A stretch of 64,000 bases of DNA from Pseudomonas sp. MWU13-2105 (GTDB lineage Bacteria; Pseudomonadota; Gammaproteobacteria; Pseudomonadales; Pseudomonadaceae), in NCBI RefSeq assembly GCF_023242315.1, contig NZ_JALLIY010000014.1:168069-232068 (forward strand), read 5' to 3'. The translations under genes were made by a program, and so were the position numbers. Positions within the stretch are counted from its first letter, which is position 1; each line of letters begins with the position of its first letter. The notes under the pieces were generated by a model. That model was not told the origin of the DNA and did no database searches. It worked only from the letters and a program-made list of their open reading frames with translations. Positions 33,522-41,967 of the stretch are shown one piece after another.

Positions 33522-34195
33522 AACGGATTTTCAAAGCCGTCGGCACCCTGGCCGGCCTGGCCCTGAGCGCCAGCGCCTTCAGCGGACCGATTGCCCTGTA
33601 TCCCACCGGCCCGTCCCAGGACTCGGCCTACCTGCGTTTCGTCAACGCGGCCGAGACCACCCTGGAGCTGACGCCCGAAGGGGCGAGCAGCAGCCTGAAG
33701 CTGGAACATGGCCAGGCGGTCAGTGGCTTTATCCCGGTATCCGGTGGCCAGCCGATCAAGGGCACCCTGAGCCGCGACGGCAAAAGCGTGGCATTGGACG
33801 TGAAGGTCAATGCCGGCGATTTCGCCACGGTGTTCGCCCTGGCGGATGCACAGCAGGGCATCCGCCAAGTGGTGCTCAGCGAGGCCTTCGATATCCCCAA
33901 CCAGCTCAAGGCCTCGCTGGCGTTCTTCGACGCCGACCCGACGTGCAGCAATGCGCGGGTCAATCTGGCCGGACGTGATGTCGACCTGTTCCAGAAGGCG
34001 CCCGCCGGCAACCCGCGGCGCCAGGAACTGAACCCTCGGTCGTCGCTGGCGGTGCAGTTGGTCTGCGCCGGCAACCCGGTGGGGGCGGCGGTCGAGCTCG
34101 GCGCATTGGAGGCGAACAAACGCTACAGTTTGTTATTACTGCCTTCGTCGACGGGGCCGCGCCTGATTACCGCCACGGATAGCTTGTCCAACTGA
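33518..34195 (+). CDS. wssG: AlgF-like periplasmic acetylation protein WssG
   Basis: WssG resembles AlgF, a periplasmic component of alginate O-acetylation. It has 225 residues with a GTG start at 33518 inside the wssF stop (GTGA overlap), and a signal peptide (MKRIFKAVGTLAGLALSASAFS). Predicted beta-rich tandem modules include YLRFVNAAETTLELTPEG and ALGALEANKRYSLLLLPSST-like segments. The AGGAG just upstream fits the GTG. Its role in acetyl transfer is inferred from AlgF and from operon position between wssF and wssH. Confidence 0.85.
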   Translation: MKRIFKAVGTLAGLALSASAFSGPIALYPTGPSQDSAYLRFVNAAETTLELTPEGASSSLKLEHGQAVSGFIPVSGGQPIKGTLSRDGKSVALDVKVNAGDFATVFALADAQQGIRQVVLSEAFDIPNQLKASLAFFDADPTCSNARVNLAGRDVDLFQKAPAGNPRRQELNPRSSLAVQLVCAGNPVGAAVELGALEANKRYSLLLLPSSTGPRLITATDSLSN

Positions 34196-34214
34196 ATCGG
34201 AAGCGCCCGTTGCC

Positions 34215-35630
34215 ATGGTCTTCGCCTCGCTTGAATTCCTGACGCTGTTCCTGCCAGCCTTTCTGCTGGTCTATGCGCTGGCCCGACCGGGCTGGCGCAA
34301 CGTCATCCTGCTGCTCGGCAGTTGGCTGTTCTACGGCTGGCTGAGCCCGCTGTTCCTGTTCCTGCACATGCTGCTGACCCTGCTGGCCTGGATCGGCGGC
34401 CTGCTGGTGGAGCGCTCGCGGGAGGACTCGCGAGGGCGGATACGGCTGCTGGTCGCGCTGATCGTGATCAACACCGCGGTGCTCTGCTGGTACAAGTACG
34501 CGAACATCCTCGCCGTGACCTGGAACCAGTTGATCACCTATTACGGCGCCATGCCCATGGCCTGGCAGCGGGTGGCGTTGCCGGCGGGGTTATCGTTCAT
34601 CGTCCTGCAGGCGATTTCCTACCTGGTGGATGTGCACCGGCATGTGGTGCCGGTGGAGCGCAGCTTCATCAACTACGCCACCTACATCTCCATGTTCGGC
34701 CATTCGATCGCCGGGCCCATCATTCGTTATGACTGGGTCCGCCGGGAACTGAACCAACGCTATTTCAACTGGTTCAATTTTTCCCTGGGCGCGCGCCGGT
34801 TCATGATCGGCCTGTGCATGAAAGTGCTGGTGGCCGACACCTTGTCGCCATTGGTCGACGTGGCGTTCCATTTGGACAACCCGTCCTTTGTCGATGCCTG
34901 GATCGGTTGCCTGGCGTATTCGCTGCAACTGTTCTTCGACTTTGCCGGTTACAGCGCCATGGCCATCGGCCTCGGACTGATGCTCGGCTTTCACTTCCCG
35001 GAAAACTTCAACCGCCCATACCTGGCCTACAGCATCCAGGATTTCTGGCGGCGCTGGCACCTGTCGTTGTCCAGCTGGCTGCGCGACTACCTTTACATCG
35101 CCCTGGGTGGCAATCGCAAGGGCGTGTGGAAAACCTATCGCAACCTGTTCCTGACCATGGCCATCGCCGGGCTCTGGCATGGCGGCGACAGCTGGAACTA
35201 CCTGCTCTGGGGCTCGGCCCATGGCGTGGCGCTGTGCGTCGACCGTGCCTGGTCGCGTTCCAGCCTGCCGGGGTTGCCGCTCTGGGCCTGTCATGTCGCC
35301 ACGCTGTTGTTCGTGTGCCTGGCCTGGACGTTGTTCCGTGCCCCGGACTTCGCCACAGCGCTGAGCATGTATGGCGGCCAGTTCGGCCAGCACGGTTTTG
35401 CCCTCGGTGATGCCCTGGCCGTGACCCTGCGCCCGGTGCACGGACTGGCGGCGCTGCTGGGGCTGGCGTGCATTCTCGCGCCGCTGTTGCAACCGCGTGT
35501 GGAAAAACGCTTCGCGGGCCACGAGCTGTTCGTGTTGGCCGCGGCCCTTTGGCCTGTGCTCGGGTTCATGCTGTCGTTCGCTCTGATCGCCAGCCGTGAA
35601 GCCGTGCCCTTTCTATACTTTCAATTCTAA
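34215..35630 (+). CDS. wssH: MBOAT acyltransferase WssH (AlgI-like)
   Basis: This membrane-bound O-acyltransferase should move acetyl groups across the inner membrane for cellulose acetylation. It has 471 residues with about ten or more predicted helices. The MBOAT signatures include DFAGYSAMAIGLGLMLGFHFPENFNRPY, FWRRWHLSLSSWLRDYLYI and the invariant His in IAGLWHGGDSWNYLLWG. It is homologous to AlgI of alginate acetylation. Its stop overlaps the wssI start by one base (TAATG). Confidence 0.94.
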   Translation: MVFASLEFLTLFLPAFLLVYALARPGWRNVILLLGSWLFYGWLSPLFLFLHMLLTLLAWIGGLLVERSREDSRGRIRLLVALIVINTAVLCWYKYANILAVTWNQLITYYGAMPMAWQRVALPAGLSFIVLQAISYLVDVHRHVVPVERSFINYATYISMFGHSIAGPIIRYDWVRRELNQRYFNWFNFSLGARRFMIGLCMKVLVADTLSPLVDVAFHLDNPSFVDAWIGCLAYSLQLFFDFAGYSAMAIGLGLMLGFHFPENFNRPYLAYSIQDFWRRWHLSLSSWLRDYLYIALGGNRKGVWKTYRNLFLTMAIAGLWHGGDSWNYLLWGSAHGVALCVDRAWSRSSLPGLPLWACHVATLLFVCLAWTLFRAPDFATALSMYGGQFGQHGFALGDALAVTLRPVHGLAALLGLACILAPLLQPRVEKRFAGHELFVLAAALWPVLGFMLSFALIASREAVPFLYFQF

Positions 35631-36775
35631 TGAACCAGCCAACGCAATCCCCGTCCGTTGCCCCTACGCCGCCCAGCGCGCTGGCCATGCGCGCCAGTCC
35701 CCTGGCGGGCCTGGTCTTCACCCTGTTCCTGGCGCTGGGGGCCTTGTCCTGCGTCTGGTTGATGATCAAGGGCTCGATCGAATTCGTGCCCAAGGTGGTG
35801 ACGCCGGACATCCTCCTGCATGGCGAGATCACCCATCGTTTCGCCAAGACACTGTCGGATGCGCCGCTGCCCAAACAGGCTGCTGACCTTGAGCGCGGCG
35901 GCAGTTGGTTGATCGACGGCGACCTCGGGTCACGGGTGCGCGAGGGTTGCCCGGACTGGTTGTTCCTGAGTGACGAGCTGCGCCTGAACCGCAACGCGGC
36001 GGCCAATGCCCAGGCCAAGGCGCAGGCGGTGCTTGATTTACGCCAGGCGTTGAGCCGGCGAGGTATCGAGTTGCTGGTGGCGGTGGTGCCGGACAAGAGC
36101 CGAATTGCCGCGACGCAACTCTGTTCGCTCAGGCGCCCGGCTGCATTCCAGCCACGGATTGCCGCCTGGTTGACCGGGCTGCAAGGCGCGGGCGTGGCGG
36201 CGGTGGATCTGACGCCGAACTTGCAGGCCCTGGGCGAGGGCGCTTTCCTGCGCACCGACACCCACTGGAGCGAGGCCGGGGCAAGGGCGGCGGCGGGGCG
36301 GATTGCCGAGGCGGTCGCGGCCTTGAAGTTCACGGTAACGCCGCACAAGACCTATGAGCTGAGTACCCAACCCGATGCTGTGCGCCCTGGGGACCTGGTG
36401 CGCCTGGCGGGGATCGACTGGTTGCCGTTGGCGTTGCAGCCCAAGGCCGAGAGCGTCGCGGCGACACAGGTCAAGGAGAAGGCTGACGCGGCGGCAGGTG
36501 AGAACCTTGATGATCTGTTTGGTGACGACAATCTGCCGAACACCGCGTTGATCGGCACGTCGTTCTCGCGCAACTCGAATTTTGTCGGTTTCCTGGAGGC
36601 GGCGGTGGGGGCTCCGGTAGGCAATTTTGCCAAGGATGGCGGCGAGTTTTCCGGGGCGGCGAAGGCCTACTTCGACAGCCCGGCATTCAAGCAGACACCA
36701 CCGAAGTTGCTGATCTGGGAGATTCCGGAGCGGGATCTGCAGACCCCCTATGACGGCAATGTGCGTTTGCCTTGA
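35630..36775 (+). CDS. wssI: Cellulose O-acetyltransferase WssI (AlgJ/AlgX-like SGNH)
   Basis: WssI is the periplasmic enzyme thought to place acetyl groups on cellulose, by analogy with AlgJ/AlgX. The 381-residue product has one N-terminal membrane anchor (~22-45) and an AlgJ-type SGNH domain. Motifs seen are AVVPDKSRIA, the DxxH motif in RTDTHWSEAG near residue 207, and the nucleophile Ser in LIGTSFSRNSNF near 306. A low-complexity insert (VKEKADAAAGEN) precedes the Ser motif. It is the last gene of this operon; the wssJ MinD-like gene known from P. fluorescens SBW25 is absent here. Confidence 0.92.
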   Translation: MNQPTQSPSVAPTPPSALAMRASPLAGLVFTLFLALGALSCVWLMIKGSIEFVPKVVTPDILLHGEITHRFAKTLSDAPLPKQAADLERGGSWLIDGDLGSRVREGCPDWLFLSDELRLNRNAAANAQAKAQAVLDLRQALSRRGIELLVAVVPDKSRIAATQLCSLRRPAAFQPRIAAWLTGLQGAGVAAVDLTPNLQALGEGAFLRTDTHWSEAGARAAAGRIAEAVAALKFTVTPHKTYELSTQPDAVRPGDLVRLAGIDWLPLALQPKAESVAATQVKEKADAAAGENLDDLFGDDNLPNTALIGTSFSRNSNFVGFLEAAVGAPVGNFAKDGGEFSGAAKAYFDSPAFKQTPPKLLIWEIPERDLQTPYDGNVRLP

Positions 36776-36784
36776 TCGGGATAT

Positions 36785-36809
36785 CAACGCGGTTTGTCAG
36801 ACCGCGTTG
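36785..36809. terminator. Hairpin after wssI
   Basis: CAACGCGGT at 36785-36793 pairs perfectly with ACCGCGTTG at 36801-36809. It lies ten bases after the wssI stop and before the convergent aroP stop. No T run follows, so it is a weaker or factor-assisted terminator. Confidence 0.6.
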
Positions 36810-36853
36810 CCTGTATTACCAGCAAACCGACTTACATGGCAGGGGTTCATTCT

Positions 36854-38254
36854 TCAGCTGACTGTGCGCACCCGGCCCTTGGCCAGCCGCAGCCGATACA
36901 GCCCATAGATGAACAACACCCACACCGGCATCACATACACCGACACGCTGATCCCCGGAATCATCAGCATCACGCCCAGGATCAGCGCGACGAAGGCCAG
37001 GCACAGGTAGTTGCTGAACGGGGTCCAGAAGGCCTTGAAGCCCGGCACCACGCCTTGTTGCTCCATGGCCTTGCGGAATTTCAGGTGGGTCAGGCTGATC
37101 ACGATCCAGTTGATGATCAACGAAGCCACCACCAGCGCCATCAACAGCTCCAGGGCTTCATGCGGTGCCACGTAGTTGACCACCACGCACAACAGGGTCA
37201 CCAGGGCCGAGACCCCGATGGCCCGTACCGGTACGCCCTGTTTGTTCAGCTTCATCAGCGATTTCGGCGCGTCGCCTTGCTCGGCCAGGCCGAACAGCAT
37301 GCGGCTGTTGCAGTACACGCCGCTGTTGTAGACCGACAGGGCGGCGGTCAGCACCACCACGTTGAGGATCTGCGCCGCCGTGTCGCTGCCGATCAGGGCG
37401 AAGATCTGCACGAACGGGCTGCCGCTGTAGGCGTCGCCGGAAGCGCCGAGGGTGGTCAGCAACTGGTCCCACGGGTACAGCGACAACAGCACGGTGAGGG
37501 CGCCGACATAGAAGATCAGGATCCGCAACACCACCTGGTTGATCGCCTTGGGGATCACCTTGCGCGGCTCGCTGGCCTCGGCGGCGGTGATGCCCACCAG
37601 TTCCAGGCCACCGAAGGAAAACATGATGAAACACAGCGCCATCAGCAGGCCGCTGAAACCGTTGGGGAAGAACCCGCCATGGCTCCACAGGTTGCTGACC
37701 GAGGCTTGCGGGCCTCCGGTACCGCTGATCAGCAGGTAGCAACCGAGGGCGATCATGCCGATGATCGCCACCACCTTGATGATCGCGAACCAGAATTCGG
37801 TTTCGCCGAACACCTTGACGTTGGTCAGGTTGAGCAGGTTGACCAGCACGAAGAACACCGCCGCGCTGACCCAGGACGGCACATCGGGCCACCAGAACTG
37901 CACGTATTTGCCGACGGCCGTGAGTTCGGCCATGCCCACCAGCACATAGAGCACCCAGTAGTTCCAGCCGCAGAGAAAGCCCGCGTAGCCGCCCCAGTAT
38001 TTATGGGCGAAGTGGCTGAACGAGCCGGCCACCGGTTCCTCGACGATCATCTCGCCGAGCTGGCGCATGATCAGGAACGCGATGAAACCGCAGATCGCAT
38101 AACCGAGGATCATCGCCGGGCCCGCGGACTTGAGCACACCGGCAGACCCCAGGAACAACCCGGTACCAATGGCCCCACCCAGGGAAATCAGCTGGATATG
38201 GCGGTTTTTCAGGCCGCGCTTGAGCAAACCCGGTGTCAGGTTTTCACCCGTCAT
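36854..38254 (-). CDS. aroP: Aromatic amino acid permease AroP
   Basis: This APC-superfamily transporter imports Phe, Tyr and Trp across the inner membrane. It has 466 residues and 12 predicted helices. It is very close by eye to E. coli AroP along its whole length, for example LKRGLKNRHIQLISLGGAIG, IAFLIMRQLGEMIVEEPVAG, FSFGGLELVGITAAEASEP and NSRMLFGLAEQGDAPK. ATG 38254 (MTGENLTPGLLKRG) has the AGGTGAAGC region upstream; the open frame to 38332 adds an unlikely extension. It is convergent with the wss operon and unrelated in function. Confidence 0.93.
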   Translation of the reverse strand: MTGENLTPGLLKRGLKNRHIQLISLGGAIGTGLFLGSAGVLKSAGPAMILGYAICGFIAFLIMRQLGEMIVEEPVAGSFSHFAHKYWGGYAGFLCGWNYWVLYVLVGMAELTAVGKYVQFWWPDVPSWVSAAVFFVLVNLLNLTNVKVFGETEFWFAIIKVVAIIGMIALGCYLLISGTGGPQASVSNLWSHGGFFPNGFSGLLMALCFIMFSFGGLELVGITAAEASEPRKVIPKAINQVVLRILIFYVGALTVLLSLYPWDQLLTTLGASGDAYSGSPFVQIFALIGSDTAAQILNVVVLTAALSVYNSGVYCNSRMLFGLAEQGDAPKSLMKLNKQGVPVRAIGVSALVTLLCVVVNYVAPHEALELLMALVVASLIINWIVISLTHLKFRKAMEQQGVVPGFKAFWTPFSNYLCLAFVALILGVMLMIPGISVSVYVMPVWVLFIYGLYRLRLAKGRVRTVS

Positions 38255-38409
38255 TGCTTCACCTTCTCTAGTTTTTCTTCTCGGTGTCGACCTGAGCGGG
38301 CCAGGCGTGCAACCGGTACTGATGCTCGACATAAGCGGCGTGGATATTAAATCCCGAAGGTGCGGGGCTCAAGTATTACGCGGGTTCGAGGGGGAAATAG
38401 AGAAGAAGC

Positions 38410-38441
38410 TGTAGGAGCGGGGCAGGCCTCGCGGAGGCCGG
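38410..38441. repeat. Possible degenerate REP-like element
   Basis: CTGTAGGAGCGGGGCAGGCC then TCGCGGAGG resembles the TGTAGGAGCGGGCTTGCCCGCGA core of Pseudomonas REPs, with changes in the central arms. It is extragenic, upstream of aroP. Confidence 0.35.
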
Positions 38442-38476
38442 GTTCACACGTCGAGGCCGATGGGAAGGGCGCCAGG

Positions 38477-38713
38477 TCAGGCGCCGTGCTCCGCCCGTTG
38501 GACCAGCCAGCGCAGTGCATCGTCCATCGGCACCTGGTAATGCCGTTCGACCGATTGCGAACCCTGGGGGCTGTAATGCTCGGTATAGCGGCTGAGGATC
38601 AGGTGGCGTCGGTCCTCTGATAGCCGCAGGCTGACTTCATGGCAGAACAGGTCGCTGCCGGCGGGTTTGCTCAGCCGTTGCTCGAGGATCAAGGCCCGCT
38701 GTTCAGAAGCCAT
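38477..38713 (-). CDS. Small conserved-looking hypothetical protein
   Basis: This is a 78-residue protein without recognised domain, signal peptide or membrane span. It is rich in charged residues (LFCHEVSLRLSEDRRHLILSRYTEHYSPQGSQ). It overlaps the end of the upstream mlaA-like gene by 11 bases in the same direction, which suggests translational coupling and that it is real. Its function is unknown. Confidence 0.6.
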   Translation of the reverse strand: MASEQRALILEQRLSKPAGSDLFCHEVSLRLSEDRRHLILSRYTEHYSPQGSQSVERHYQVPMDDALRWLVQRAEHGA

Positions 38714-39464
38714 CCTGGGCGGCTCCCTGGCAGCGGTCTTTTTCCGGCTGGGTGCTGCCCTGCTTGCCTTCCTGGACGAAAGCCGCGCGATGTTCGGCGA
38801 CCACGTTACGCAGTGCGCTGTAGTAGTCCGGCAGTTTTTGCAGGCTGTCGGTGAGTGGCAGCAGTTCGGCGCGCTGGTCGATCACTCCGCCGACCAGGTT
38901 GACCGTCGCCAGGGTCTCGACAGTGTCGCTGTTGCTGCCGAAGGGGTTGAAGGCCAGGCCGAGCACGCGTCCGGCGGCGTCGCGGGCGTTGCCGGTGCCC
39001 AGCAGCGGCAGTTCGACGATGGGACCGTTGCCGATGCCCCAGACGCCAAAGGTCTGGCCGAAGTCGGCGGTGTGGCGGGGGATGCCCATCCGATCCGAGA
39101 CGTCGAACAGCCCCACCACGCCGAGGGTGGTGTTTACGGTAAAGCGGCCCACGGTAGTGGCCGAACGCTTCAGGTTGCCTTGCAGCAGGTCGTTGACAAA
39201 GACCTTGGGTTCGCCAAAGTTGCTGGTGAAGTTATGCACACCCTGCTGGAAAACATTCGGCAGGTAGCGATAGCCCCGGGCCACGGGCGCCAGGGCATAG
39301 TCGTCGAGCGCCTTGTTGAAGGCGAAAATCCCCCGGTTGACCCGCTGGGCCGGGTCGAACACCGGATAGTCGACTTGCGCGCAACTGGCGCTCGCCGGCG
39401 GTGTCTGGCTGCTGCAGCCAGCCAGGTACGAAACGGTCAGCAACAGCGCGGCGTGACGGAACAT
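38703..39464 (-). CDS. MlaA/VacJ-family outer-membrane lipoprotein
   Basis: MlaA removes surface-exposed phospholipids from the outer membrane and passes them to MlaC. The protein is 253 residues from ATG 39464, with a lipoprotein signal and lipobox YLAGC (MFRHAALLLTVSYLAGCSS). The family core follows: FDPAQRVNRGIFAFNKALDDYALAPVARGYRYLPN, RFTVNTTLGVVGLFDVSDRMGIPRHTADFGQTFGVWGIGNGPIVELPLLG. The frame also allows ATG 39497, which adds 11 residues before the signal peptide. The rest of the mla system is not next to it, as is common in pseudomonads. Confidence 0.9.
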   Translation of the reverse strand: MFRHAALLLTVSYLAGCSSQTPPASASCAQVDYPVFDPAQRVNRGIFAFNKALDDYALAPVARGYRYLPNVFQQGVHNFTSNFGEPKVFVNDLLQGNLKRSATTVGRFTVNTTLGVVGLFDVSDRMGIPRHTADFGQTFGVWGIGNGPIVELPLLGTGNARDAAGRVLGLAFNPFGSNSDTVETLATVNLVGGVIDQRAELLPLTDSLQKLPDYYSALRNVVAEHRAAFVQEGKQGSTQPEKDRCQGAAQDGF

Positions 39465-39661
39465 GGCGGGCGAACACTTGAGCGGCGGCATGGGCAAGCA
39501 ATCTCTGCGGAATAAGGATGGCTGATGCTGGCAGCCGCGCCTTGCGCAAAGATGTCTGCTTTATTGCCGCGCCGACGGTTTGTTACCGCGTTGAAATATA
39601 TGACGAAGCGCGGCGAATGGTTTTAGATGGGGCTCTTTCCAACTTCGAGTGATGGCCGCCG

Positions 39662-40372
39662 GTGAGCAGTCTGTTGATCGTGGACGACGACCTCGAGGTC
39701 CTTGCCCTGCTGAAGAAATTTTTTGTGCTGCATGGTTATACGGTAGAAGTCGCCGCCGATGGCGCGGCGTTGTGGGCCGCGGTGGAGCGCCAGGCCCCGG
39801 ACCTGATCATCCTCGACCTGATGCTGCCCGGGGAGAACGGCCTGATGCTGTGCCAGCGCCTGCGCCGGCAGTACGCGACCCCGGTGATCATGCTGACCGC
39901 CATGGGCGAGTTGAGCGATCGGGTGGTGGGCCTGGAAATGGGCGCCGACGATTACCTGGGCAAACCCTTCGATGCCCGCGAATTGCTGGCGCGGGTCCGG
40001 GCGGTGTTGCGCCGGGCCGGGGAAAGCCGGCCGTTGAGCGGTGAAGTGCCGCGCCCGCTGATCCGCTTTGCCGACTGGCAACTGGACCTGACCCGACGCG
40101 AACTGCGCTCGCCGGACCAGGTGATGATCCCGTTGTCGGCGGGGGAGTTCGATCTGCTGCTGGTGTTTGTCGAGCATCCCCAGCGCATCCTTACCCGCGA
40201 GCAACTGCTGGACCTGGCCCGCGGGCACAGCCATGACGCGTTCGACCGCAGCATCGACGTCCAGGTCAGCCGCCTGCGGCGCAAGCTGGAGTTCGACACC
40301 AAGCGCCCGGCGATGATTCGCACGGTGCGTAATGGCGGTTATCTGTTCACCCCTGACGTGACGCGCCAATGA
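39662..40372 (+). CDS. OmpR-family response regulator
   Basis: A 236-residue regulator. The receiver domain (1-~120) has acidic residues in LLIVDDDLEV, phospho-acceptor Asp in LIILDLMLPGENG and Lys in DDYLGKPFDA. The winged-helix DNA-binding domain (~135-236) includes LTRREQLLDLARG-like RILTREQLLDLARGHSHDAFDRSIDVQVSRLRRKLE. The start is GTG 39662; the stop overlaps the sensor kinase start (ATGA). The target genes are not known; the system resembles OmpR-EnvZ-like pairs. Confidence 0.92.
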   Translation: MSSLLIVDDDLEVLALLKKFFVLHGYTVEVAADGAALWAAVERQAPDLIILDLMLPGENGLMLCQRLRRQYATPVIMLTAMGELSDRVVGLEMGADDYLGKPFDARELLARVRAVLRRAGESRPLSGEVPRPLIRFADWQLDLTRRELRSPDQVMIPLSAGEFDLLLVFVEHPQRILTREQLLDLARGHSHDAFDRSIDVQVSRLRRKLEFDTKRPAMIRTVRNGGYLFTPDVTRQ

Positions 40373-41709
40373 CTCGCTTCGGCGCCGGGCGTTATCGTCC
40401 CAGGGACACGGTGGCGCGCTGGATCGCCCTGACCGTACTGATGGCCATGTTGACGGCGCTGGCGTTCAATGCGCTGTTCGTCAAGCTGGCCGGTGTCTGG
40501 GCCTATCCGCCCCTGAGCGAGACCGGTCTACTGGAAAAGATCATCTCCATCAGCCGTGTGCTCGAAGCGTCCGAGTCCAGGCAGCGTGGCCGTTTGGCCG
40601 CGGTGGTCAGTGAGCCGGATATATTGGTGGCCTGGTACACCGATTATCATGACATCGTCCTGCCGAAAATCGTCAAGACGCCTCACGGCGAGGAAGCTCA
40701 GGCCATACGCCGGGCGCTCAATATGTCGAATCGCCGGCTCGAGACCTATGAACCTGCCGATTCGGATGGGCGTTACGGGGTGCTGATTCAACTGACCGAC
40801 GGTACCTGGCTGGAGTTTTCCACCGCATCGCGGAGTTGGGGGCTGGATGAGGGGCCACGTCGACTGATAGTGATCGTGCTGGTGTTGCTCTCCACCGCAG
40901 TGGTCACCTTGATTGCGACCCGCCGCCTGGCTCGACCGCTGCAGCAATTCGCCCAGGGCGCGCGGCGTTTTGGCGTCGACTTCCGGGCCCCGCCGGTGGA
41001 GCCGGTCGGGCCCCATGAAATCCGTCAGGCGATCCTCGCCTTCAACGCCATGCAGGCCCAGTTGCAGCACTTCATCAAGGACCGCACGCAGATGCTCGCG
41101 GCCATCTCCCATGACCTGCGCACGCCCTTGACCCGCATGCGTCTGCGCGGTGAGTTCATCGAGGATGAGGAGCAACAGCAGCGATTGTTCCGGGATGTCG
41201 ATGAAATGCAGGCGATGATCAACTCCGCACTGGAATTCTTCCGCGACGATGCGCGGCTGGAGGAAGCGACCTCCTTCGACCTGGCGGAGTTGCTGCAAAC
41301 CCTGGTGGACGATTATCGCGACCTGGGGATCGAGGTCGATTTCGCGGGGCCGTCCAGGTGGGTGTACTTCGGGCGGCCGCTGGGGCTAAAGCGGGTTGTC
41401 GGCAACTTGCTGGACAATGCGATCAAGTACGGCAGCGAGCCATCGATCGTGTTGGAGTCGGATTCGGAGCGACTGCTGATCCGCGTACAGGATCGTGGGC
41501 CGGGTATTGCAGCGGATTGCCTTGAACGGGTGTTTGAAGCGTTCTTTCGGTTGGAGAGTTCGCGCAACAAAAGCACCGGTGGCGTCGGACTGGGCTTGTC
41601 GGCGGCGCGGGCGATTGTGCTGGAGCAGGGTGGCACGCTGACCCTGAGCAACCGGGCGGGTGGCGGGTTGGTCGCGCTGGTGCTGCTGCCGTTTCAGGGC
41701 GGCTTGTAG
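40369..41709 (+). CDS. Two-component sensor histidine kinase
   Basis: This kinase is the cognate partner of the overlapping response regulator. The 446-residue protein has two membrane helices (~18-36 and ~165-187) flanking a ~125-residue periplasmic sensor, then HAMP (~188-240). The phospho-acceptor is in the H-box AAISHDLRTPLTRMRLR. The HATPase domain has NLLDNAIKYGS (N box), DRGPGIA (G1) and GGVGLGLSAARAI (G2). All motifs are intact. The sensor domain is not one I recognise, so the stimulus is unknown. Confidence 0.92.
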   Translation: MTRFGAGRYRPRDTVARWIALTVLMAMLTALAFNALFVKLAGVWAYPPLSETGLLEKIISISRVLEASESRQRGRLAAVVSEPDILVAWYTDYHDIVLPKIVKTPHGEEAQAIRRALNMSNRRLETYEPADSDGRYGVLIQLTDGTWLEFSTASRSWGLDEGPRRLIVIVLVLLSTAVVTLIATRRLARPLQQFAQGARRFGVDFRAPPVEPVGPHEIRQAILAFNAMQAQLQHFIKDRTQMLAAISHDLRTPLTRMRLRGEFIEDEEQQQRLFRDVDEMQAMINSALEFFRDDARLEEATSFDLAELLQTLVDDYRDLGIEVDFAGPSRWVYFGRPLGLKRVVGNLLDNAIKYGSEPSIVLESDSERLLIRVQDRGPGIAADCLERVFEAFFRLESSRNKSTGGVGLGLSAARAIVLEQGGTLTLSNRAGGGLVALVLLPFQGGL

Positions 41710-41967
41710 GCAGCCTCCGGGCGGCCTGCTTGTCAGCGAGCCGGGGGGAGTGAAGTTGTTGGAACTTCACAGGCCACTAAAGAGCGTACTGTAAGTTTGG
41801 GGACGATCAATTTTTTTGATGCCAGCCCCCGGATATTTGTTGTTTGACAGTCCATTAAGTAACACTGAAACTTTGCCCATTAAGGGTGGTTTTCGCCCTG
41901 CCCATTGTTTTGTCCTGCCTTGATATAAAGTCAAACAAAAACCCTCCATTGTGCAGTAGCCAAAACC

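Noticed and set aside
36794..38350. 518-residue plus-strand frame over aroP
   Set aside because: The minus strand encodes a near full-length match to E. coli AroP; the plus product is His/Gln/Asp-rich shadow sequence.
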